Part shown: in pieces, positions 1 to 7,599 of the stretch
Numbering within the stretch: position 1 is the first letter of the stretch
Layout: the number at the start of each line of letters is the position of its first letter
DNA from: an uncultured Holophagaceae bacterium
GTDB taxonomy: Bacteria > Acidobacteriota > Holophagae > Holophagales > Holophagaceae
Direction of reading: 5' to 3'
DNA: 35,500 nt
Assembly: GCA_903868115.1 (NCBI GenBank)
Contig: CAIPUA010000265.1
Span: forward strand, 1-35,500
Program-made: the position numbers and the translations under genes
The notes under the pieces: model-generated
Databases searched by the model: none
Seen by the model: only the letters and a program-made list of their open reading frames with translations
Told to the model about the DNA's origin: nothing

Positions 1-138
1 CATCTCGACCAGGGGACCCACCGGAACCCGGATCCGCCCGTTGGACACCACGAAGACCTTGAAGCCATAGCGCTTCGCCACCCGAAAGACCTCGTCCTTC
101 ACGGGACAGGCATCGGCATCCACATAGATCTGAATCAA
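1..138 (-). CDS. YaiI/YqxD family protein (DUF188), N-terminal part only; runs off the window
   Basis: Reverse strand from TTG at 138 reads LIQIYVDADACPVKDEVFRVAKRYGFKVFVVSNGRIRVPVGPLVEM, the typical DUF188 N-terminus (YVDADACPVK). Confidence 0.85.
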   Translation of the reverse strand, partial: MIQIYVDADACPVKDEVFRVAKRYGFKVFVVSNGRIRVPVGPLVEM

Positions 139-474
139 GGGTGGTCCTTTCGGTGGTCGCTATCTGTCCGGGGCAGTTTTCCGAAGAAGCCCCAGGGCCA
201 GCACCTTCTGTGCAAGGAAACTTTCGACCGCTTCGTGCCGGGTCATGGCGACTCCGTTCCATGAGAGTGACAGCCTTATCCTCTCAGCCCATCCACCTCC
301 GGGCGAGGGGGCCTCGCCACACCCACCGATAATTCTCCCGCATTGGCCGATACCTGCCGGCGTGTTGGCCGATTCGCAGATGCCGCTGCCGTGGGCCTCG
401 GGCTAGCCTTGCGGGGAAGGATCATTTCCCCCCAACTTCCATATTCATCCTGTTCGCCCCGGAGAACCCCAGCC

Positions 475-1689
475 ATGAAGACGCGATTCCTGAACTCCCT
501 TTTCGCTCTGGCAGCGATGGTTCTGCTCCAGGCCAACCCCCTGCATGCAGGCAATCCGGGCACCGACGATGCCATCGAGTTCGTGAATGCAAGACTGTCC
601 CATTCCTACCTGATGAGGATCGATCCGAATGGTGGGGCCAAGATCAAGGCTCCCGGCGGCCAGACCTTCACCTTCAACATCAAGGATGTGGCCTTCAGCT
701 TCAACGACCGGAACGATGATGCGCGGATTCGCGTGGCGAGCGATCAGGGCATCGGTCTGCAAAACGAGGACCGGGACAAAGATGACCGCTTTCGGCAGTC
801 CTTCGTCTGCCGTTCTTCGAAGGCCGCTCGCGAAGCCATCGACTCCCTGCGGAAGCTCAAGAAAACCTTCACCGAAAGGGATGACCGCTTCAAGCACCTC
901 GACAGAAAGCTCGTGTCGGGGGACGCCGAACTGACCTTCACGACACTGGGCGAGGCCATCGACTTCGTGAATGACCGTCTCGCCATCTCCGTCGTCACCC
1001 GCGTGGACACGAAGGGGTTTCTCTTCATCAACGGTCCGGACAAGGTCTATCAGGTGGATCTGCGCAAGGCCGAATTCGGGTTCAACCCCCTGAGCGATGA
1101 CCCCAAGGTCAGAATCTACGGGGACTGGTGCCTGGCTCTTCTGCACCACGGAAAAATGGATCGGGAGATCGCCCGGGAATCCTTCACGACCGGATTCCGA
1201 CAGGATGCCTACCAAGTCATCAAGGCCCTGTATTTCATTCAGGGGGCCTTCACCGGCATGGACGCCGCCCAGATCAAGACCCTGAGGAACGTGACCCGCA
1301 GCCAGACCAAGGAGTATTCCACTATCCAGGGCGCCCTCGACGCGATCAACGACCGGCTGGCCATTTCCATCGTGCTGGGAATCGATCCCAAGGGACTGCT
1401 CACCATCAACGCCTCGGAGCACATCTACCGCCTCGATATCGCGAAGTGCTCGTTCGAGAAGGCGCGCCCGAAGCGCACCTTCCAAGGCTGGCTGCAGCGC
1501 ACCTTCAGCTTCGACGATCAGGAAGGCGTAACCATCACCTGCCCGGATGGCATCCAGAAGTGCGCCGATGCCCAGTCCTCCAGGACCGTCGAGGAAGAAA
1601 CCTTCTCCTGTGAATCAGCCTTTGATACCCGCGAAATCATCAAGGCCCTGGAGTTTATCAAGGACAAGGTGCGCGCGGGAAACCGCTGA
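475..1689 (+). CDS. Secreted hypothetical protein with three ~125-aa internal repeats
   Basis: ORF from ATG 475 (MKTRFLNSLFALAAMVLLQANPLHAG) has a signal peptide. Repeat heads are AIEFVNARLSHSYLMRIDPNG, AIDFVNDRLAISVVTRVDTKG and ALDAINDRLAISIVLGIDPKG. Confidence 0.8.
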   Translation: MKTRFLNSLFALAAMVLLQANPLHAGNPGTDDAIEFVNARLSHSYLMRIDPNGGAKIKAPGGQTFTFNIKDVAFSFNDRNDDARIRVASDQGIGLQNEDRDKDDRFRQSFVCRSSKAAREAIDSLRKLKKTFTERDDRFKHLDRKLVSGDAELTFTTLGEAIDFVNDRLAISVVTRVDTKGFLFINGPDKVYQVDLRKAEFGFNPLSDDPKVRIYGDWCLALLHHGKMDREIARESFTTGFRQDAYQVIKALYFIQGAFTGMDAAQIKTLRNVTRSQTKEYSTIQGALDAINDRLAISIVLGIDPKGLLTINASEHIYRLDIAKCSFEKARPKRTFQGWLQRTFSFDDQEGVTITCPDGIQKCADAQSSRTVEEETFSCESAFDTREIIKALEFIKDKVRAGNR

Positions 1690-1695
1690 ATCCAC

Positions 1696-3204
1696 CTACT
1701 CCAGACGTGCCCTCATCACGGACGACAATTCCAGTGCTGGGGATGGGACCTCCAGTTCGTCATAGAACTCGCAACGGTCCACGAAATCACCGAGGACTGC
1801 GGAAAGCACTGCCAGCATAGGGTTCCACGACATCAGGAGGAAGGGACTGATGAAGCCGAGGCTCAGGCGCAGAATGCTGAGTATGGGGCGAATGGGCCGC
1901 CCCTTGCGGGCGAAGTGATGTTTGCGATGAACATAGAGGGCGATCTTGAGCGCCGCCGTGCCGAAGGCAAGCAGCGGCAAACCCCCCAGCAAGCCCAGGA
2001 GGTAATGCCCATTGAGCAGGGTCTGGCCGCTGTGCAGACTCCGGCGGCCGCGCTTCAAGGCCACCCGGTAGATGCGGTCGATGGCCAGCAGTCCCAGGAA
2101 ACCGGCAAAGGCAGCAGCCCAGGCCAGGCTTTTCACCCAGGGCAGATAGACCAGATACAAACCGCTGAATCCAAGGAAAGCCCCCGTAAGAAATATCTCG
2201 CGGCTCAGCCAGCTTGTACGGAGGTTCAGGATGGCCCGCCAGGCCCGCTCCCGGTGCCCCAGATGCCAAGCGGAGAGCAGCATGGCACCGAGACCCAGCC
2301 CCAGAAAAAGCCATACGGGTAACGCTGGACCACCGATCAGAGAAGCTATGAACCAGGCGGAGAGAACCGTCATGACCGTGGTGAAGAGCACCAGCGTCCA
2401 TTCGCCTTGCAACGTGATCTTGGCCTCGGAAACCTGGAGCAGCTGGCCCAGGAAACCTGCCATCGCACGCGGTTCGGGCGCAAAGCCGAGTTCCGGCGGC
2501 GCGTTCCGCCTCAAGGGCACGAAGCGAATGGAGGGATCCATTCCTGAAGACGGAAAGCCCGGAATATCGTGGTGCTTGTCGCCTTCATTCCGCGCCTCGA
2601 AGCCCAACGCCCCCACTGGACAGCGCGCGACACAGGCGGGCTCGAGGCCCTGGGCGATCCGCTCGGGACAGAAGGTGCACTTCTCGATGGTGCCCAATGT
2701 CGCATCGAACTTCGGTGCATCGTGGGGACAGGCCCAGGTGCAATAGCGACAGCCCATGCAGCGCTCGGCATGAACGGCAACGGCGCCGGTAGCCGGATCC
2801 TTCGTGTAGGCATTCGCCGGACAGTTGTGCAGACAGGCTGGGTCCTCGCAATGGTGGCAGGCCAGCGAGAGATGAAAGCACGGCAGATTCGGGTGATGGA
2901 AGGCGTTGAAAGTGTGAACCTGGCGCCAGTTCGGGCCGGATTTTTGGCCTGGACCCACACCACCGAAAAGCTGAACCACAGAGGGCGCGGAGGAATACGG
3001 AGGGCACAGAGGTATACCACAAGCGGGTTCGCCCGGCGCCTTCTCTGTGCTCTCTCTCTCTCTTTCTCTGTGTCCTCTGTGGTTCTCCATTTCGTTTCCA
3101 GGATCTTCCGAATTACGCGCACGGTGCTCCATCCAGCACCCCACCACGCAGGCCTGACAGCCCGTGCAGCGGTTGAGATCGAAGACGAACTGGAACGCCA
3201 TCAC
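1696..3204 (-). CDS. Fused 4Fe-4S ferredoxin (DmsB-like) and membrane anchor (DmsC/NrfD-like) subunit of a molybdopterin oxidoreductase
   Basis: 502-aa ORF with CTGCQACVVGC, CHHCEDPACLHNC, CMGCRYCTWAC and CTFCPERIAQGLEPACVARCP clusters, followed by multiple hydrophobic helices. Its start overlaps the end of the upstream DmsA-like ORF. Confidence 0.85.
   Translation of the reverse strand: MMAFQFVFDLNRCTGCQACVVGCWMEHRARNSEDPGNEMENHRGHRERERESTEKAPGEPACGIPLCPPYSSAPSVVQLFGGVGPGQKSGPNWRQVHTFNAFHHPNLPCFHLSLACHHCEDPACLHNCPANAYTKDPATGAVAVHAERCMGCRYCTWACPHDAPKFDATLGTIEKCTFCPERIAQGLEPACVARCPVGALGFEARNEGDKHHDIPGFPSSGMDPSIRFVPLRRNAPPELGFAPEPRAMAGFLGQLLQVSEAKITLQGEWTLVLFTTVMTVLSAWFIASLIGGPALPVWLFLGLGLGAMLLSAWHLGHRERAWRAILNLRTSWLSREIFLTGAFLGFSGLYLVYLPWVKSLAWAAAFAGFLGLLAIDRIYRVALKRGRRSLHSGQTLLNGHYLLGLLGGLPLLAFGTAALKIALYVHRKHHFARKGRPIRPILSILRLSLGFISPFLLMSWNPMLAVLSAVLGDFVDRCEFYDELEVPSPALELSSVMRARLE
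2951..3090. repeat. Dispersed AACCACAGAGG...CCTCTGTGGTT inverted-repeat element within the FeS-subunit gene
   Basis: AACCACAGAG (2974-2983) and CTCTGTGGTT (3075-3084) are inverted. The minus-strand translation reads ENHRGHRERERESTEK...LCPPYSSAPSVVQLF. Confidence 0.8.
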
Positions 3205-5240
3205 CCACGCTCCACTTCAACCCGGTTGTCGTGGAAGGCCGCGCCATGACCCATGTCGGTCTCCCGACCCTCGGAGAGCAGGTTGACGGAGCCGCCATCC
3301 TGAGCACTCCAGCCGTTGAAGACCACCACCACGCCGGGGCGGAGGCCGAAGTCGAGGCACACGGGCAGCCGCAGTTCGCCGCGGTCATTGAAAATCCGCG
3401 CCTGATCGCCCGGACGGAGACCACGGCTCTGCGCATCCTCCGCGCCGATGAGAAGGGCAGGCCCGGCCTCGAACTGGCGAATGACAGAAAGTGTCAAGAA
3501 CTGGCTGTGGATACCGTTCTTGGTGTTGGGAGTCAGGAGGTGGAGGGGATATCTCCCCGGCGAGCTGGCCGCACTTTCTACCGGCTCACGATATTCCGGC
3601 AGCGGCCCGACCTGCCAGCGCCGCGCCGCCTCCTCGGACCAGAGTTCGATCTTGCCAGAGGGCGTGGCAAAGCGCAGCTCGGCGAAAGCCACCTCGGGCG
3701 TGCCCGGCACCAGCACGGGGCCTTCCCGCAGCTGGTCCAGCGAAATCCCGAAGGGATCCAGCCGCTTCTGCAGCCAGGCCTCCACGCCCGCATCCGTGGG
3801 TTCCGGCAGGAACTCGCGCAGTTCAGTTTCCGTCATGCCCAGCCGCTGACCCAAGGCCCAGTATATTTCCGTCTCGGGTTTCACCTCACCCGGAGGTTCG
3901 ATCACCTTCTGCCGGAGTTGCAGGTAGGCGTGCCAATACGCGCCGATCACATCACTCTGTTCGAAGAGGCTCTTGCTGGGCAGGATCAGATCCGCCTCAC
4001 GGGCGGTATCGGTCATCCGCTCATCCACCACCACGCGGAAATCCAGGCCCCGGAGGGCCTCGAGCACCTTCGAAGTCTCGGGGTTCTGGCTCACGGGATT
4101 GCCCCGCTCGATCCACGCGAAGGCCAGCGGGGGTTCCTGCTGCGCCAACATGTCCCTGCCGAGCCGAGCCGTGCTGATGGAAACCCGGGCGATACCGTCG
4201 GGTTGTGCCGGCGGGAAGAAGCCCAGCGGATCCTTCACGGGCCCGAAGATCTGCGTGGCGAGATTCGCGTAGACCCAGCCCGCACCCGGCTTCCCGATGT
4301 TGCCGGTAATGGCCAGCAGCGCCTGCATGGCCCGCATACTCTGGCCGGCGTTCGTGTAGCGCTGCATGCCGAAGCCCGCGCATATCGTCATGGGCTTCAC
4401 GCGGCCCATGAGCTCCGCCAGATGCTGGAGCTGCGTTTCGGGTACCCCCGTCACCTCTGCCGTGCGCGCAGGCGTCCAGGACTTCAGGCTTTCAGCGAAG
4501 GGTTCGAAGCCTTGCACATGGGTTTCAATGAATTCGGAATCGGCCTGGCCCGCCTCCAGGATCAGCTTGACCACCCCCAGCGCCAGTGCACCATCGGTAC
4601 CGGGTTTCGGTTGAAGCAGCAGATGCGCCCGCTCCGAGGTCTGGGTCCGGCGCGGATCGATGACCACGAGGGTGGCACCCTGGTCCAGCGCCTGTTCCAC
4701 GAAGCGCATCTGGTGGATGTTGGTCTCCGCCGCGTTCTTGCCCCACAGCACGAGGAGACGCGCGTTGGCCAAATCCCAAGGCGCGCTGTGGGTATTCTCC
4801 CCCAGCGTGAGGCGCGTGGCCTCCAGTCCCGCGGGCCAACAGAGATCCCCGTAGGTCGTGGTGCAGCCGCCGAAGGCCCGCCAGAACGCCAGCCCACAGC
4901 CGTTCAGCAGACCCTTGGTGCCGCTGGCCGCGTAGTAGAGAACGCTCTGGGGGCCATGCCTGGCGGTGGCTTGCAGCAGTTTTTCCACTATGAGATCCAG
5001 CGCCGCCTCCCAGCCGATAGGCTCGAAAACGCCCTCCTGCACCCGCCGCAGGGGCTGCAGGATGCGGTCGGGGCTGTAGACCCGCTCCAGGTAGCTCAGG
5101 CCTTTCAGGCAGGCGCCTTCGGGCGTGGCGAGGTTGCCCGGATGCGGATCGATGGCCGTCACGCGCCCATCCGCCACCGTCACCCGCAGGGCGCAGGTGC
5201 TGTAACAGTTGCGGGGACAGGCTGTGGTGAAGACGGGCAT
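3201..5240 (-). CDS. Molybdopterin-dependent oxidoreductase catalytic subunit (DmsA/thiosulfate reductase-like)
   Basis: 679 aa; N-terminal CPRNCYSTC FeS motif; motifs LWGKNAAETN, VVIDPRRTQTSERA, GNIGKPGAGW, WIERGNPVSQNP, and a C-terminal molydopterin dinucleotide-binding region. Confidence 0.9.
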   Translation of the reverse strand: MPVFTTACPRNCYSTCALRVTVADGRVTAIDPHPGNLATPEGACLKGLSYLERVYSPDRILQPLRRVQEGVFEPIGWEAALDLIVEKLLQATARHGPQSVLYYAASGTKGLLNGCGLAFWRAFGGCTTTYGDLCWPAGLEATRLTLGENTHSAPWDLANARLLVLWGKNAAETNIHQMRFVEQALDQGATLVVIDPRRTQTSERAHLLLQPKPGTDGALALGVVKLILEAGQADSEFIETHVQGFEPFAESLKSWTPARTAEVTGVPETQLQHLAELMGRVKPMTICAGFGMQRYTNAGQSMRAMQALLAITGNIGKPGAGWVYANLATQIFGPVKDPLGFFPPAQPDGIARVSISTARLGRDMLAQQEPPLAFAWIERGNPVSQNPETSKVLEALRGLDFRVVVDERMTDTAREADLILPSKSLFEQSDVIGAYWHAYLQLRQKVIEPPGEVKPETEIYWALGQRLGMTETELREFLPEPTDAGVEAWLQKRLDPFGISLDQLREGPVLVPGTPEVAFAELRFATPSGKIELWSEEAARRWQVGPLPEYREPVESAASSPGRYPLHLLTPNTKNGIHSQFLTLSVIRQFEAGPALLIGAEDAQSRGLRPGDQARIFNDRGELRLPVCLDFGLRPGVVVVFNGWSAQDGGSVNLLSEGRETDMGHGAAFHDNRVEVERG

Positions 5241-5408
5241 GGGCCTCCGATGGAGCTAGTCTAGCGGCCCCGTGGACACTGAGGTCAGGAAGGCCCCCGA
5301 GACCCGACCCCACTCCACTGAAATTTGTGTGGGAAATGTAAAGCGCCTTCGCTTTGCCTGGGTGGTCTGCGCCGGATGTTTGATGATGGGTTGCATGAAT
5401 GCCCCACG

Positions 5409-6134
5409 CTACCGCCGTTCTGTCTTCTCCTGAACCGGATGTCCCGTCCACCCAGGAATGGCGTTGAGAAAGCGGCGGAATTCCTCTGGTGGGGCCAGTT
5501 CTTCCAACCTCAATAGCTCTTCACCGCCTTTGGATCGGAGCGATAGGTGGCGGCTCAGGAAGTCTCCGCCGGTGTGGGTGCTGCTAACACGTCTCGCCTC
5601 GACCATGGTCACCGAGGCGACATCCTTCCAGGCTACCCGTTGGGTGGCCTGCCATCCGCGGACCTCGATTCCATCCGCATCCGCTCTGAATCGCTCCCTC
5701 CTTTCTCCCCTGACGGCAAAGACCATCCCAGTCGCCAGGACCAGCAAAACCGCCGCAACCGGATAGGCCAGCCACCGACTCCGCAGCAGGTCCGGGTAGA
5801 AAGCCAGGCCAATGGCGGCGATCAGGAAACCGATCGGCCATGTGGCGGTGTTGCCGATGTCCCGACTGGTTCGCCGCATCTCGATCGGAGCGGCGGGGGG
5901 CGCCGTCACTTCAGCAGGCGCCCGGACGACCGCCGCCTGCCGCCTTTCTTCTTCCAACTTCCCTTGCCACCAGCCGATGGAAAACCATATGCCCATCGCC
6001 AGCAGGAACCCGAACAGCGCCATCATGCCAAGAGGCGCAGCGTCACGGACTTTTCCTCTGATCGCCTTGGCGATCGCGAACGCGACCAGCGTTGCGCCCC
6101 ACAAAAGGCACAGGAGTGTCAAACCGATTCTCAT
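5409..6134 (-). CDS. Membrane protein of unknown function with several TM segments
   Basis: Internal ATG at 6134 gives a hydrophobic N-terminus (MRIGLTLLCLLWGATLVAFAIAKAIRGK). The C-terminal half contains GIEVRGWQATQRVAWKDVASVTMVEA, which looks PH-like. Confidence 0.65.
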   Translation of the reverse strand: MRIGLTLLCLLWGATLVAFAIAKAIRGKVRDAAPLGMMALFGFLLAMGIWFSIGWWQGKLEEERRQAAVVRAPAEVTAPPAAPIEMRRTSRDIGNTATWPIGFLIAAIGLAFYPDLLRSRWLAYPVAAVLLVLATGMVFAVRGERRERFRADADGIEVRGWQATQRVAWKDVASVTMVEARRVSSTHTGGDFLSRHLSLRSKGGEELLRLEELAPPEEFRRFLNAIPGWTGHPVQEKTERR

Positions 6135-6179
6135 GGGCGAGAGTTTACCGAAAATCGCGTTTGGCAGTAGGATCACGCC

Positions 6180-6695
6180 ATGGAATCCACTATCAGGATG
6201 GTGCAGTGGGTCATCTACGCCCTGGGCGTCATGATCGGATTGGGAGCGGTCGGCTTCGTCGGGTTCCGCTTCCACCAGATGAACACGCTCGTGGCCGTGA
6301 GCGCCGAAGTCATGGATGCCAAGACGAGTGCTTATACATCAAAGAGCTACGTGAGGGACGCCACGGGGCATAGCAGAGAATCCCGTTCCCGCATGTACTC
6401 CGCCGACGCGACGGTGCGCTATATTTTCCAGGGACAGGAGTACACCGCCGAGGCCAGTCACGATGTCGGGGTTTCGTCACAGTGGTTTCAGGATCGGCTC
6501 ACCCGCCAGTGGAAATCGGGAACCCGCATTCGCATTCACGTGGATCAGGCCAAGCCGGACAAGCCACTGGTGGGTCTCGGGTTCAACCTGAACACCTTCG
6601 CTCCCGGCGTTGGGATGGTCATCTTCGGGTGTTTCATCCTGGGCGTTGGGTATGGGTTTGGCCGACTGCTGGCGGTGCTGGTGCGGTTCCGCTAG
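6180..6695 (+). CDS. DUF3592-like membrane protein
   Basis: 171 aa with N- and C-terminal TM segments; central VSAEVMDAKTSAYTSKS...YIFQGQEYTAEAS...GTRIRIHVDQAKPDKPLV resembles DUF3592. Confidence 0.7.
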   Translation: MESTIRMVQWVIYALGVMIGLGAVGFVGFRFHQMNTLVAVSAEVMDAKTSAYTSKSYVRDATGHSRESRSRMYSADATVRYIFQGQEYTAEASHDVGVSSQWFQDRLTRQWKSGTRIRIHVDQAKPDKPLVGLGFNLNTFAPGVGMVIFGCFILGVGYGFGRLLAVLVRFR

Positions 6696-6775
6696 GTCTC
6701 GCGCCTAAGCCCCATACTTGTTTTTTGTCCTTCGCCTTGAGACCAAAAATTCCGTGACTTTCGATTCTGGATGGG

Positions 6776-7474
6776 TCAACGCCCCCACGTCCCGGCGACG
6801 CTGAGCACCAGCCGGTGACCCAGGCGGGTCTCGACAGATCCTGTCTCCATCGTGCGAAGGCCTCTCTGCTGGTAGCGCTGATAGGGCGCCACGAGGTAGC
6901 GTAGCTCCAGGGAACACCGGTCGGAGAAACGCCATCCTGCGCCGACATTGGCATAGGCGGAAAACCGGTCAAGGGCGGTGCTCTTGGTGCTGTAGCGAGC
7001 GCTTCCGCTGGTCGCGCCTTCCGACCAGGCAAGGGCAAGAAGGGTCACTTCCAGCAGGGAACCTTCAGTCCGATTCACCCAGGATTCCTGGATGCCGGCC
7101 CCGTAGAACATGGAATACCGTTTACGTTTCCCAAGGGTAATCGCATGTTCTAGCCCCAGGCGCATCTCCCGCCAGATGTCCTGATACTCGATGCGATCAG
7201 CCTGATTCGGAAACGTGTAGTACCAGGTGGCAACCTGGGTTCCAGTGAAGTCGAAGGTCAGGCGAACGGAGTTCATGTTCGAAACCTGGGCGCCCAAAAA
7301 TAGCCCGGTCCCTAAGCCCAGGTGGCCATTGAGATCCCTGCCCAGCGATGGATCTGCCCCGTAGAGCCCCCAGGATGTCTGCAGCTTGACGCCTGCAAAC
7401 AAATCCCAGTCCTGTGCCGTTGCATGGAATTGGGTGGAGGCCAGGATGATAAAAAAGAAAACCTTGATGGGCAT
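6776..7474 (-). CDS. Secreted/outer-membrane beta-barrel-like hypothetical protein
   Basis: 232 aa with signal peptide MPIKVFFFIILASTQFHATAQ and alternating aromatic/polar beta-strand-like segments. Confidence 0.6.
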   Translation of the reverse strand: MPIKVFFFIILASTQFHATAQDWDLFAGVKLQTSWGLYGADPSLGRDLNGHLGLGTGLFLGAQVSNMNSVRLTFDFTGTQVATWYYTFPNQADRIEYQDIWREMRLGLEHAITLGKRKRYSMFYGAGIQESWVNRTEGSLLEVTLLALAWSEGATSGSARYSTKSTALDRFSAYANVGAGWRFSDRCSLELRYLVAPYQRYQQRGLRTMETGSVETRLGHRLVLSVAGTWGR

Positions 7475-7599
7475 TGGGAATCCCGAAAAGAAACACGCTG
7501 CGGGGAAGCATACCGCCCCGCGCAGAAGTGCCCTACTCGAAAAGATCAGCTTCGATTACTCCCAGATGCAGTGAGAATACATCCAGCTCTGGAACCCTC

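Noticed and set aside
445-1485. 346-aa minus-strand ORF opposite the secreted repeat protein
   Set aside because: No signal or domain pattern; the plus strand has a signal peptide and internal repeats.
3231-5264. 677-aa plus-strand ORF opposite the molybdopterin oxidoreductase
   Set aside because: Mirror-frame ORF caused by high GC; its translation has no recognisable motifs, while the minus strand encodes a clear family.
5340-5355. AAAGCG-CCTT-CGCTTT hairpin upstream of the molybdopterin oxidoreductase operon
   Set aside because: Six-bp stem with no supporting context; expected by chance in a region this size.
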